A stretch of 64,000 nucleotides of DNA from Mastigias papua (taxonomy: Eukaryota > Cnidaria > Scyphozoa > Rhizostomeae > Mastigiidae), in the NCBI GenBank assembly GCA_964019165.1, contig OZ025276.1:4215840-4279839 (forward strand). The letters are read 5' to 3'. Position numbers and translations under genes: made by a program. This document shows positions 55,101-64,000 of the stretch, piece after piece. Every line of letters begins with the position of its first letter. The first letter of the stretch is position 1. The notes beneath the pieces were generated by a model. The model was not told the origin of the DNA. It did no database searches and saw only the letters and a list, made by a program, of their open reading frames with translations.

Positions 55101-57764
55101 AAGAAGTACTGAGACAAGATTTGGCTGTAGAGCAGGACCAGGTAAAACGCAATCGTTTAATGATGCTTCATTCCCATCATGACATGATCCATCGAACACA
55201 ATCCTTGTTTTTGTAGATGCCTTGTCCTCACGATAAACTGCATGGTGCGGGAGGTATCTCACCCTTGTTGATTCTTTATTATCATTTTCGGTCTTTACTT
55301 CCTCAGCATAACCATCTTGAAGATACTGATTAATTGCCTGTGAATATGCTAAAGCCTTCTCTTCATTCTTTCTCAGCTGAGTTTCAACACTCTGCAACCT
55401 TTTGAATGCTTGTTTATAATTATTGTTCAATTCTGGGTGGTCTTTCTTCCAAGGGAGAGCAACCTCATACCTTTCACCGTCAAATTTGAGGCTTTTACTG
55501 AATTGTTGCACTGCAGACTCTTCTTCAGATGACCATTGTGCATGTCTATCATCTTTTATACCCATGTGCTCTAACTCCCAAAAGTTGTTAAGACTAAATG
55601 TAACTTCATTGATCGACACTGTAGATAACATAACAGTTGCTGGGTGATCAGCATTGTTCTGAATTGGGCCGCAAAGTATCCAGCCAAGTTTTGTGCTTAC
55701 AGCAACCGGCATGTCAGGCTCTAATCCTTTCTGACATTTCCCATCTACAATGCTGTAGTAGAAATCCATTCCAACTAGGATATCAATCTCGGTAGGTCCT
55801 CTTGGATAGCTATCTACAAATCTGATGCCTTTCAAGTGGGGATACTTTGAAATGTCAATGTCAATTGGTCTCAACTTGTTGCAGACTTTATTAATGGTTA
55901 ACGCTTCAACTTCTATAGGTACTGTTTTCTGACTATCTGAATTCTGTGCTTGAAGACTGAATCTAACTCTTTTCATTTTCTTGGTCTCAGTTGTGTTGCC
56001 TCCTAGAGTGGTTACACCAAGTACTTCAGTAGGACCTGAAAGACCAACTGACTCTGCAATTTGCTTTCGAATGAATGTTCTTTCACTTCCTAGATCTAGT
56101 AAAACTCTCACTGGAATTTCTTGGCTATTGCCACACGTCATAGTAGCTGTAACTGTCTGCAACAATGATTGGGTGCTGATACTATTACTTTCACTTATGA
56201 ATCCACTGTGCGTTGTTTCAGAACTTTGTGACTGTATTCCATGTGACTCCCTAACTGGATTTGAGTGTAGCAATCTATGATGCTTTCTACCGCATCCTTC
56301 AGCTGTGCAACTGGGCTGTCTACAATTTCCTGAATTGTGAAAATTATTTGTTGGCTTCAGGCAGTTAAAACAGAGCTTTCTTTCCTTCGCAATCTTCCAC
56401 CGATCGTCACATGGCTTATCTCTTACATTAACACAATGCGAAGTCTCATGGTCTCTCTTGTTGCAGAATGCACATACAACCTCATTAGCTCGCTTTACAC
56501 CTGCTATGAGGGCTGAGGCTGATGAAACATTTTGACGGTTTCTCTTGTCTGAGCTGGGCCTATTCTTATCCCTTCTTTTAAAGCCATGAGCCTGATAACT
56601 GCTACTTTGTGCACTGCTAAAATTACTGGCATGTTCATTGAAACTCCTTTCTCCAGCTTCTTTCGAAACAACTTGTTTATTTAGAAACTTAAAAAATCTA
56701 TCTATAGTAACAGCTTTCTCGTCTACATCTTCAATGTCTAATTCCCACTTTTCTGCCAAGTACTGTGGAAGCTTCATTTGAAGCAAAGGAATCAAAATCA
56801 TTTGCACATTCGTATTATCTTCTGGTTGAAAGCCTAATGCTTCAAGTGCTCGGATCCTATTCAAAAGAGTATCATGTAAGTCACGCAGTGATGCAGAATT
56901 TAGCTTCTCCTTCAGCTCAATTTTTATTATCGATTTAACCAAAGATGACACAATAATTCTCTTCCGACCGTATCTATGAAGAATCGCTTTTATAGCATGA
57001 TCATAATTAGCAGCTGTAACTTCAAAGCCATCAATTGTCTTAAGAGCAGTTCCTTTAAGAGTTGACCGCAAGTAAGTAAACTTTTGAACACTTGACAGCT
57101 CGCTGTTTTCGTGGACAGCACAACGAAATTGGTCCCAGTACGAAGAAAATCTTAAGACGTCACCATAAAACGATGGAAGCTCTAACTTAGGTAATTTCAT
57201 TCCGGAATGCGGACGTTCTGATGATTGACTTTCTCCTGAACCAGAGTTATTCACGGAATTTCCATTGGCAAGGGAAACTGCAGTGTTGTCAGCAATATAT
57301 CTTTGTGCTTTATCGCTAACTTTACGAATTTGTTTAAAATAATCTGAAAACTGATGGCATTCAGACTCCACTAAATCATCTGGGAGTAAATCAAGAATTT
57401 CATTGTATAAATCAGAGTACTTTTCCTTTAAATGATTTAGCTCTTGCAATCTAGATACAACTTCAGCTTGCTTGTCTTCTACAGCACACAAATCTGTCAA
57501 ATCTTCAAGCAGACTTTTCATACTGATTTTCAAACTTTTTTCTCTCCGCCGTTTTCTATTTATTTCTAGTTGAAGATCAGAGTTCATATTTGCGGCATTT
57601 TCTGAGTCTGAAATTTCACTTACGGCCTCTAACCTGTCAATGTGATCTTTCAATCTTGCTACTAAGGTATCCTTTTTTCCTTTCTTATTTAGATTCCTTT
57701 TCCCTAGTTGCTCTTTTAGCTGAGACATTGATAATTCACTCAAGTCTGTGCGAAGCTCAGCCAT
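52080..57764 (-). pseudogene. BEL-3 gag-pol, two nonsense codons
   Basis: ATG 57764 opens one frame of about 1,894 codons, stopped only at TAA 54900-54902 and TGA 52308-52310. Residues about 8-45 are a SAP domain (MSQLKEQLGKRNLNKKGKKD). Gag core: LPKLELPSFYGDVLRFSSYW. Zinc knuckles: CAFCNKRDHETSHC and CFNCLKPTNNFHNSGNC. Protease: VLLDLGSERTFI. RT: IMADVRKMFLQIKL and MYVDDVLTG. RNase H: LHAFGDASPIAYGA, CWTDSSITLHWI. Integrase: GTDFCGPL, WSDNAQSF, WWERFCRSV (Asp, Asp, Glu intact). DUF5641-like: IGDIVLVSEDKTPRGKWP. The TGA sits where an Arg codon would fit. The C-terminus ends in the 3' LTR. Confidence 0.94.
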
Positions 57765-57835
57765 GTCTACTTTACTTTCTCATGATAATATCCCAAGCAA
57801 ATACACACAATATCCGCAAAAGGTGGACCATAAAA

Positions 57836-58486
57836 TGTTCATAAACGACAGTAAACACCTCTGATTCCTCAGGCTGGTACAAGGGATATTTGCGTAAGAA
57901 TAAAGAACAAATAAAGAGACTGAGACTTGAGCAGCAAAAGAATAAATCTACGATAGGCCAAATACACTTCATAGCACTATTTTCCTTGAGCTCCTTAACT
58001 TTGAATTCAGTTAAATGACGATGATAAAGTTCAAGTTATATTCATATGATTTGCTTAAACGGAGACTAGGAGCCTAAGTACGTGTATAAAGGTAATCTCT
58101 CGTACCTTTGACTTGGGACTAACTTCGAAATTGGCAGTAATCTGGAGGGCGTTAACTTAGCTATCAATGTCGACGAAATTCTACGATGATTCACCGAAAT
58201 CCAGTTACTGTTGTTCAGCGAATGACGCTTCTTGGCTGAATACTTTCAATGAACGATACTCCTTGACTATAACAAGTGTAAAATTTGTTTGATAATGCTA
58301 GCTACTTCAGCGAAAACTTCCTTAGGTCTATAAACGTAGCACTAACACATACTAAGCAAAATCAGACAAAGTGTCAACAAAACAATCAAACAAAGCTTGC
58401 ACGTCTGTAACAGACTCGACTGTTTACAATATGTCTAGTTTACAGTCTGTCTTATAATCCGACCCGATCTGGTCCGGGTCGGAACA
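57836..58486 (-). repeat. BEL-3 5' LTR
   Basis: 651-bp copy of 51481-52131, followed by the ACAAC duplication. Next to it on the coding strand the sequence reads TTTTATGGTCCACCTTTTGC. The TGG may start a primer site, but I cannot match it to a known tRNA end. Confidence 0.93.
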
Positions 58487-60404
58487 ACAACCATGTAAAA
58501 GTCGGATTTCAAACAATAATGGTAGTTGGATAGAAGAAAAAGGCTCCATAAATCAAAATGTTACTATCTAGTACTAATTCATCCCTAAAACAACTATACT
58601 ATCATATGCAGAGTGATCCATGGAAGTCAGTACTTCTTTGAATTGAGTCATAATATATATCCTGCATTACCAACTAAGATTTCAAATGACGGTACTACTT
58701 GAGTGGGGGCAAGATAAATTCATCCCTTAAGAGTATATCATCACGTGCAGAATGGTCTATGGAATTCAGTAATGGAATTTATATCAAATGATCTGAGAAA
58801 GAAGGGCAACTGTGTCCCAACAAAAGAATATTTAGTTTAATAGAACCCTTTTAATATGACTTCACCAAAATAACCCTACCATCTATAGTGGAAATAACCA
58901 TGAGGCCTACCATAAATAGAGCGAAAACAAAATGAAAAGAGAGTTACTGAGCTGAGAATACAGTTGGTAACATCCTAGTGTTTGCCTGTAAAATATGTAT
59001 GATAAAATCAAGGAGTAAATTCGAGTTGAAGGGCAATATCTCAAACGTAAACAAAGTGGCCTAACTCTTGAGACATCCTAACATCCATCTCATGTGCATA
59101 TACTAAGAATCAAGAGCAAGCTAAAAGCTCCTAGTACATAAGCACATATTGCATTGAATGCCTCCTGAATATCATAATGATACTTCTGCAGTAACAAAAC
59201 GGTACTTTAGAACAGAAAATCAAGCAAAAACTTAGGGGAACTACCATGATCTTAATGCCCGTGAAGCAAAGTTATGGAATCACCCTCAAAAGACGGCAAG
59301 TAAATTCCAAAACAAAGGACAACAGGTATCTGCGATCGTGAGATGAACTTGGGAATCCCCTTGCATTTCACCATACAAACTACGACGAAAGTAAAGGGTG
59401 AAAGTAAAACCTGCAAAAGTAGGGTAACCAAATTCAGCAATAGCCCTATACATACTTCAGTGAAAGCATTCCACATACCAATATGTTATCGCCAAACATA
59501 ACCATATCCTATGCCATTCGTACATGCTGTAAAAGCAGTGAATACAGTCGAAGCTACCAGGGAATACAACAGTAAACATACAGTAATCATTTCAAGACAA
59601 TTTAGTAAGCAAAGTAGGATAACGTAGCGAATGAAATCAAGCGAAAAAAGCACTAAAGTGAAAGCTGAACGACGAAATTCTCCTCCAAGTCACACGGCAA
59701 TATTACGGTAGTGCAAATCAAAACATTCCCAACTGAAAACAGCACGCACGCCATTCCATGTCATCAAAATATGCATGAAGAGCAAACAAACTGCCATAGT
59801 CTAGCACAGAATAGAAAGTCAAACATATATGGAATATGTTTTCAAAATTTAGAAGTAAAAGCACGGTAATGTAGCACATAGAATCAAAAAACGTGGAGAA
59901 GAACTGTCATGGTGTTAATACACTCGAGGGAAGGTGGCTGAATCTCGTTGAAAGATATGGAAATAAATGGCTGGCAACAGTAGAATACGGATGAAATGGA
60001 TAAAGGAAATACAGGAATTCATAAATCAAACCATGTCAGGAAAATAGAGCAGGCTTACCTGGAAGAACTGCAACCAAAGTCTCCTCGCGATAACATACAG
60101 AGTTACTTAGTCCTACAGGACCACTCGCAAAACTGACAACACGCGGTCCAGCAGGGAGGAGCAACAGAATTGCTGGTAATGGTGATAAGAGGACAGTGGA
60201 ATAACTCGGCAAAAAAATGATAAAAATCAGATCTCTTCTTATGTAAGTAGTAGACCCAAATGGCCACCCTTGACAGAACTATGGGGGCCATGAACGGAAT
60301 GCCCTGGGAGGAGATCGTGTGCGCGATATCAGGTCACGTGTTACAAGTTCGAGCAATCTGATTGGTTTGGCATAAAGTATCATATGGGGATCTTAGTATA
60401 TAGA
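58487..60404 (-). repeat. Large repeat unit B, right part
   Basis: Homologous to the right part of unit A. Shared landmarks: CTATACTATCATATGCAGAGTG near 58596 (compare 41328), GGGAATCCCC near 59350 and 42246, and GGAGAAGAACTGTCATGG near 59893 (as at 49984). On the minus strand a leader runs from the TATA-like box at 60397 to a donor at 60059 (TTCCAG|GTAAGCC). In it a 62-codon frame from ATG 60291 begins MAPIVLSRVAIWVYYLHKKR. The unit A leader encodes a partly similar stretch (GVYLLTKEWFFD) in one frame. Fewer cassette blocks are intact here than in unit A. Confidence 0.6.
60330..60404 (-). promoter_or_regulatory. Candidate promoter beside palindrome 3
   Basis: Minus strand: CTCTATATACTAAGATCCCC, then CACGTGACCTGATATC. 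This mirrors the arrangement at 50440-50517. Conservation between two diverged units is the only support. Confidence 0.4.
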
Positions 60405-60987
60405 GACTTAGTACTGATAGCCCGCTACACGCGGGCTCCCCTACCCCAGTTCAACAGCGGGAGATTAGCCTTGGAAAGACTAACGCAGTGCCCCCATCCA
60501 AGCTGCATTGTCGATGAGCATGGATGAAAAAGCTCGCATAGGATCATGAGAGAATGACGTCATGGGCCTCTGCATTGGAGCATGTGATATCCGGCTTTGC
60601 AATGGAGAAATCAACAAAAATTTGCGAGACAAAAGTGTGCAAAAATGCTCGGATACCTGCGCTAGGCTACGGGGCTTCTTGACTTTCACCCTTTTCCTGT
60701 ACAGCCCCGTAGCCTAGCGCAGGTATTCGAGCATTTTTGCACAATTTTTTCTCGCAATTTTCTTCCATTTGCACAATGCACTACCGAAGGTCACGTGCTC
60801 CATCACAGAGGTCCATGACGTCACCTTCTCGTAATCCTATGCGACCTTTTTTGATAGTTGCTCATCGAAAATGCAGACCATGCACCTTTCATGGGGGCAC
60901 TGCGTTAGTCTTTCCAAGGCTAATCTGCACCTTTTGAACTGAGTAAGGGGAGCCCGACTTTAGCGGGCTATCAGTGCTAAGCTAGTC
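60405..60987. repeat. Long palindrome 3 (most complete)
   Basis: Arms 60405-60675 and 60704-60987 around a 28-nt spacer, the fullest copy of the family. From outside in: a terminal CTTAG/CTAAG region, AGCCCGC...GCGGGCT mini-hairpins, AGCCTTGGAAAGACTAACGC, GTGCCCCC, CRE sites (AATGACGTCATGG left, CATGACGTCACC right), CACGTG (60794), TTGCACAATTTTTTCTC and the centre GCCTAGCGCAGG. Arms are imperfect, with several mismatches and small gaps. It separates units B and C. Confidence 0.9.
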
Positions 60988-63900
60988 ACATATACTATTA
61001 CCTATGCTGTTGCTAAGGACCACCAACTAATATATCCTGGACAATAATGACTGATGTAATAAAATCAATAACAAAAATTAAGTGTTGGGCTCCACAAAGT
61101 TCTTAATCTGGGGCTCTAGAATATTCTTGCATCTACACCTGGGGTACAACAGCCTGCAATCACAAAGTCAGATGTCAAGCATTAAAGGTACTTATGGTAG
61201 TGGTGGGGAGGGGGGTGTACAACTTAGAAACATACCTTAACCCTGCCATCATATAGATGGTTGCAGTCAAGCAACTTATCTAAGCTTCCATATAATTTAT
61301 CCAGAGGTACTGTATTTAGTTGTAAAAAATTCTACTTTATGAGAAGACTCAAAACTAAAGTGCATAGATCATTCCTAAGCTTATGTATATAAGTGACTTA
61401 TAACCTCTTAGTAATCCTACAATACTGCATATCAACTTGTGGTGGAACAAAGTCACATAAACCATTACCTATGCTGTTTCTAAGGACCACCAACTAATAT
61501 ATCCAGGAAAGAATGACTGATGTAATAAAAGCAATAACAAAAATTAAGTGTTGGGCTCCACAAAGTATTTGATCTGGGGCTCTAGAATATTTTTGCGTGT
61601 CCAACTGGGGAACAAAATTGTTGACTCTATTTTACCATGTGCCTCAACCTTCACCCCCCCCCCCCCAGATACTTAATGACTGCTCCATAAGTGTACAAAA
61701 CTGAAATAATAGTGCCTTGTAATCCTAGAGCACACTCAGCAGTAACAATAGTATGGACCAAAATCGCATGAGTCCTAACCTCCTGTCAACCACATAAAGC
61801 TGTAAATCCTATCAAAGAATAATATAGTATAGAGCTTGCATCATAACAACACCTTTATTATCATAGCTGTACTTGAGAGGGGGGGTGGGGCTTGATGTGG
61901 CAATTGATTACAATACAAATAAGGTTGCTGGCTATAACTAATACAACACTTTAACAACATATCATCATAAACAGAATGAAATATCAAAAGTGGTAATGGT
62001 AGCGGTGACAACTGATATCTCAAAGTGAAATATGCTAGTGACAAATATCCTACAGGCAGACAATCAAGCACTATATTGGTATGTGTTTCATCTAAGGACA
62101 TCAATTCAAATGTATGACTACCATTATCATCTAGGCACACCCAGTAATATCTTTCAAACTCCTATAATAGCTACCTTGAGGCATTCAAGTAGGCAATATA
62201 CAATCCCAATGTATAAAGATGCTTCATAAGTTAAGTTCATAACAGCTAAAGAATATTCCTATAAGTGTGCTAGTCAAAAATGATTTGAAACTCAGAAATT
62301 GTGTATAGATGTGGCATAACCTTTTATACATAATACTCATTCACATTAAGTCCCTTGTAACATTTGATTACAAACAATACTGTTAACTGGGCAGCGGGCT
62401 TAAAGACCGGGCTCCAGGAATTAAGTTTAAACAATACAAATCATTGTTATCTAATACTACTTGATCCAGCTAAACCATATTATCATGTGCAGAATGATGA
62501 ATAGAAATCATTAATGGTCTTTATAGCAAATAATATTAGGATGAATGGGAGCTGGTTTCCCATGAAATGGAGAGTTAGGACTAAAGCAACCATAGGCTGA
62601 TTCCTCCAAATAACACAGAAATCTTTATGTAATACAACGATTACACTCTTGTAAAGAAAGATTGTTATGCTGTTGTAAATACATAGGCAACCAGTAGAGC
62701 ACTATACTGAATAAAGTATTGTAAATAAGGTACTTAAGTGTGTTGACTACAAACCTACTTTAGAACACAATATCAGTGTAAATAAATGAAGAAAGACCAA
62801 AAGGAAAACGCACAGTACTACACATTAAAGTATCAACGAATTAGTACATACAAAATATCTGTATAAAACTTTCCACTTTTAACTATAAATTTACCAGCGA
62901 TTCAGAGTACTAAGTGTTCTACTGAGAATAAGGAAGGCATCAGCTTTAGTGACTGATAGTAACATGTAACGCCCCACAAGGTTTCAGAGAGAATACACAT
63001 AGTACTTTCCTCAAAATACTGTAAGACAACCAAATGGGAAAGAGAGCTATTACACTCCAATAATCCAAGGAATAATTTGAATAACATCTTAGCTCCAGCA
63101 TACAATAAGTGTGTCGGAAAAACTAAGAGCTAACCAGAAGTGACTGACTGACTGAATTTTGAAAGAAGTAGGTATGAACAGTTAGGCTGCTTTCTGTATG
63201 CTTGATATGTTTATCAAGCATACAGAAAGCAGCCTAACTGTTCATACCTACTTCTTTCAAAATCACGCACAAATGCAAAGTATCAACAGCATACGCCACA
63301 TTTGTCTTAGTATATCAGTAAATAATACAGTAAATATCCCCTGAATAGTATACTGAAACTTCTGTAGTAACTAAATGGTAAGTTACAGGTGGACATCAAG
63401 GGAACATGACAGGAATTGGCATGATCACACGGCCCCCGAGGCAATGGTATGGACTCTCGATCAAACCACGTCATTAAATCTCATCCAACAGGGAAAGTAG
63501 CGACCATTCTACACAAAACAATCCTGGTAACACTAAATCGACACATTCTCAATGAAATAAGCCACTTACCTTATAGAAAAGAGACGAAATTCCATGAAGA
63601 CTTGAACGAAATCCATCCAATCTGTAAACACGCCCTTAACTGCAACCTTGCGGCCTTGTGTAAACACTGTTGTTCGCAAACAATGGATGAGAGGTTTCTG
63701 CGATCATGATCTTGAGTTGGGAATCCCCTCGCATTTCTATCTACAATCTACAACAAAATAAAGAGTGTAAGGACACCACAACATCATAGAAATAATAGAA
63801 AGAAAAGTTAGGAAATAAAATATACACATTATACACCTCTCTGTACAACCGTGTTGAGATATTTTGTGGCTAGTGGCAATGAGAATGAAACACACAGAGA

Positions 63901-64000
63901 AGTGGCGTCCTTGACTGAACTGAGGGGGAATGCAACCTTCTTATTACAGTTATATTACCGAAAATAACTTACACTCTTAACTATAAGTAACACAATAAGT
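60988..64000. repeat. Large repeat unit C, runs off the window
   Basis: Homologous to unit A over most of its length and not interrupted by a BEL element in the visible part. It begins with a local duplication: ACCACCAACTAATATATCC with AAAATTAAGTGTTGGGCTCC occurs at about 61020-61100 and again at 61487-61565. The site matching the BEL-2 insertion is ACACC at 63773-63777, empty here. A minus-strand exon-like block (63621-63570, acceptor TTTACAG, donor AAG|GTAAGT) matches that of unit A. A C-rich homopolymer is at 61655-61668. Confidence 0.7.
63156..63263. repeat. Perfect 52-bp inverted repeat with a 4-nt loop
   Basis: 63156-63207 and 63212-63263 are exact reverse complements, with TGTT between. 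The arm starts ATTTTGAAAGAAGTAGG and ends at the loop with GCTTGATA. The matching part of unit A (near 41870) has no such structure. It could be a recent insertion, a hairpin RNA source or an assembly or template-switch artefact. Confidence 0.95.

Larger units (their letters stand above)
51481..58486 (-). mobile_element. BEL-3: young BEL/Pao LTR retrotransposon
   Basis: Minus-strand element with 651-bp LTRs that I find to differ at only two positions (52041 region C/G-T and the terminal base 52131). A 5-bp target duplication ACAAC is at 51476-51480 and 58487-58491. Gag-pol is a single frame of about 1,894 codons with two in-frame stops. It belongs to a different lineage from BEL-1 and BEL-2, with an N-terminal SAP domain, longer LTRs and another primer site. 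It lies in unit B. Confidence 0.95.

Noticed and set aside
60405..60987. Likeness of the palindrome arm GGGGGCACTGCGTTAGTC to the 3' stem-loop of U1 snRNA
   Set aside because: Only about 15 bases look alike. Other U1 landmarks (5' splice-recognition end, Sm site in the right place) are not in order on one strand. I treat it as chance unless an RNA-family search says otherwise.
61655..61668. C homopolymer as a telomere or origin signal
   Set aside because: A single C run with no repeated unit; likely a simple repeat or a sequencing-sensitive spot.

Overview
The window is eukaryotic and metazoan. Genes are split by GT-AG introns, no operons or Shine-Dalgarno sites are seen, and the DNA is filled with animal-type transposons: BEL/Pao LTR elements, PIF/Harbinger elements with a MADF helper gene, THAP/P-element relatives, CR1/L2-like and RTE LINEs, a Mutator-like element, a SINE and MITEs. 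This mix fits a basal marine invertebrate such as a cnidarian or sponge, but nothing fixes the species. I see no convincing intact host protein gene. The closest is a broken G2E3/HECT-like gene.

Layout. 0.15-5.7 kb holds fossils: a Harbinger with its MADF gene, a Ty3/gypsy gag-protease piece and a THAP transposase. 5.7-16.7 kb is a HECT-like pseudogene split by a full BEL/Pao element (BEL-1, minus strand), itself split by a coding-intact Harbinger (Harb-1, 10121-13878). 17.6-19.0 kb is a Mutator-like pseudogene carrying a SINE. 19.4-25.2 kb is a three-level nest: a Harbinger MITE holds Harb-2, whose MADF gene holds an RTE LINE. 25.3-34.2 kb holds BEL fragments and two CR1/L2-like LINEs, the first with a 2A-like motif at the start of ORF2. 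34.8-39.8 kb holds a BESS fragment and a THAP9/P-element transposase pseudogene.

40-64 kb is different: large non-coding units separated by long palindromes (39981-40430, 50518-50990, 60405-60987). The units are homologous. In at least two, the minus strand reads palindrome, TATA-like box, leader exon with a splice donor, then a run of similar small cassette exons with good splice sites. One unit is interrupted by BEL-2 (42304-48719, plus strand) and the next by the much younger BEL-3 (51481-58486, minus strand). I know of no described family matching this palindrome plus cassette-exon structure; it is the best candidate for something new here.

Function. Harb-1 appears able to make both a DDE transposase and a MADF/BESS DNA-binding partner. 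The two genes are antisense and interdigitated, each lying partly in an intron of the other. Almost every other coding element is broken by stops or frameshifts, several of which look like CGA-to-TGA changes. BEL-3 is nearly intact, with two stops and almost identical LTRs.
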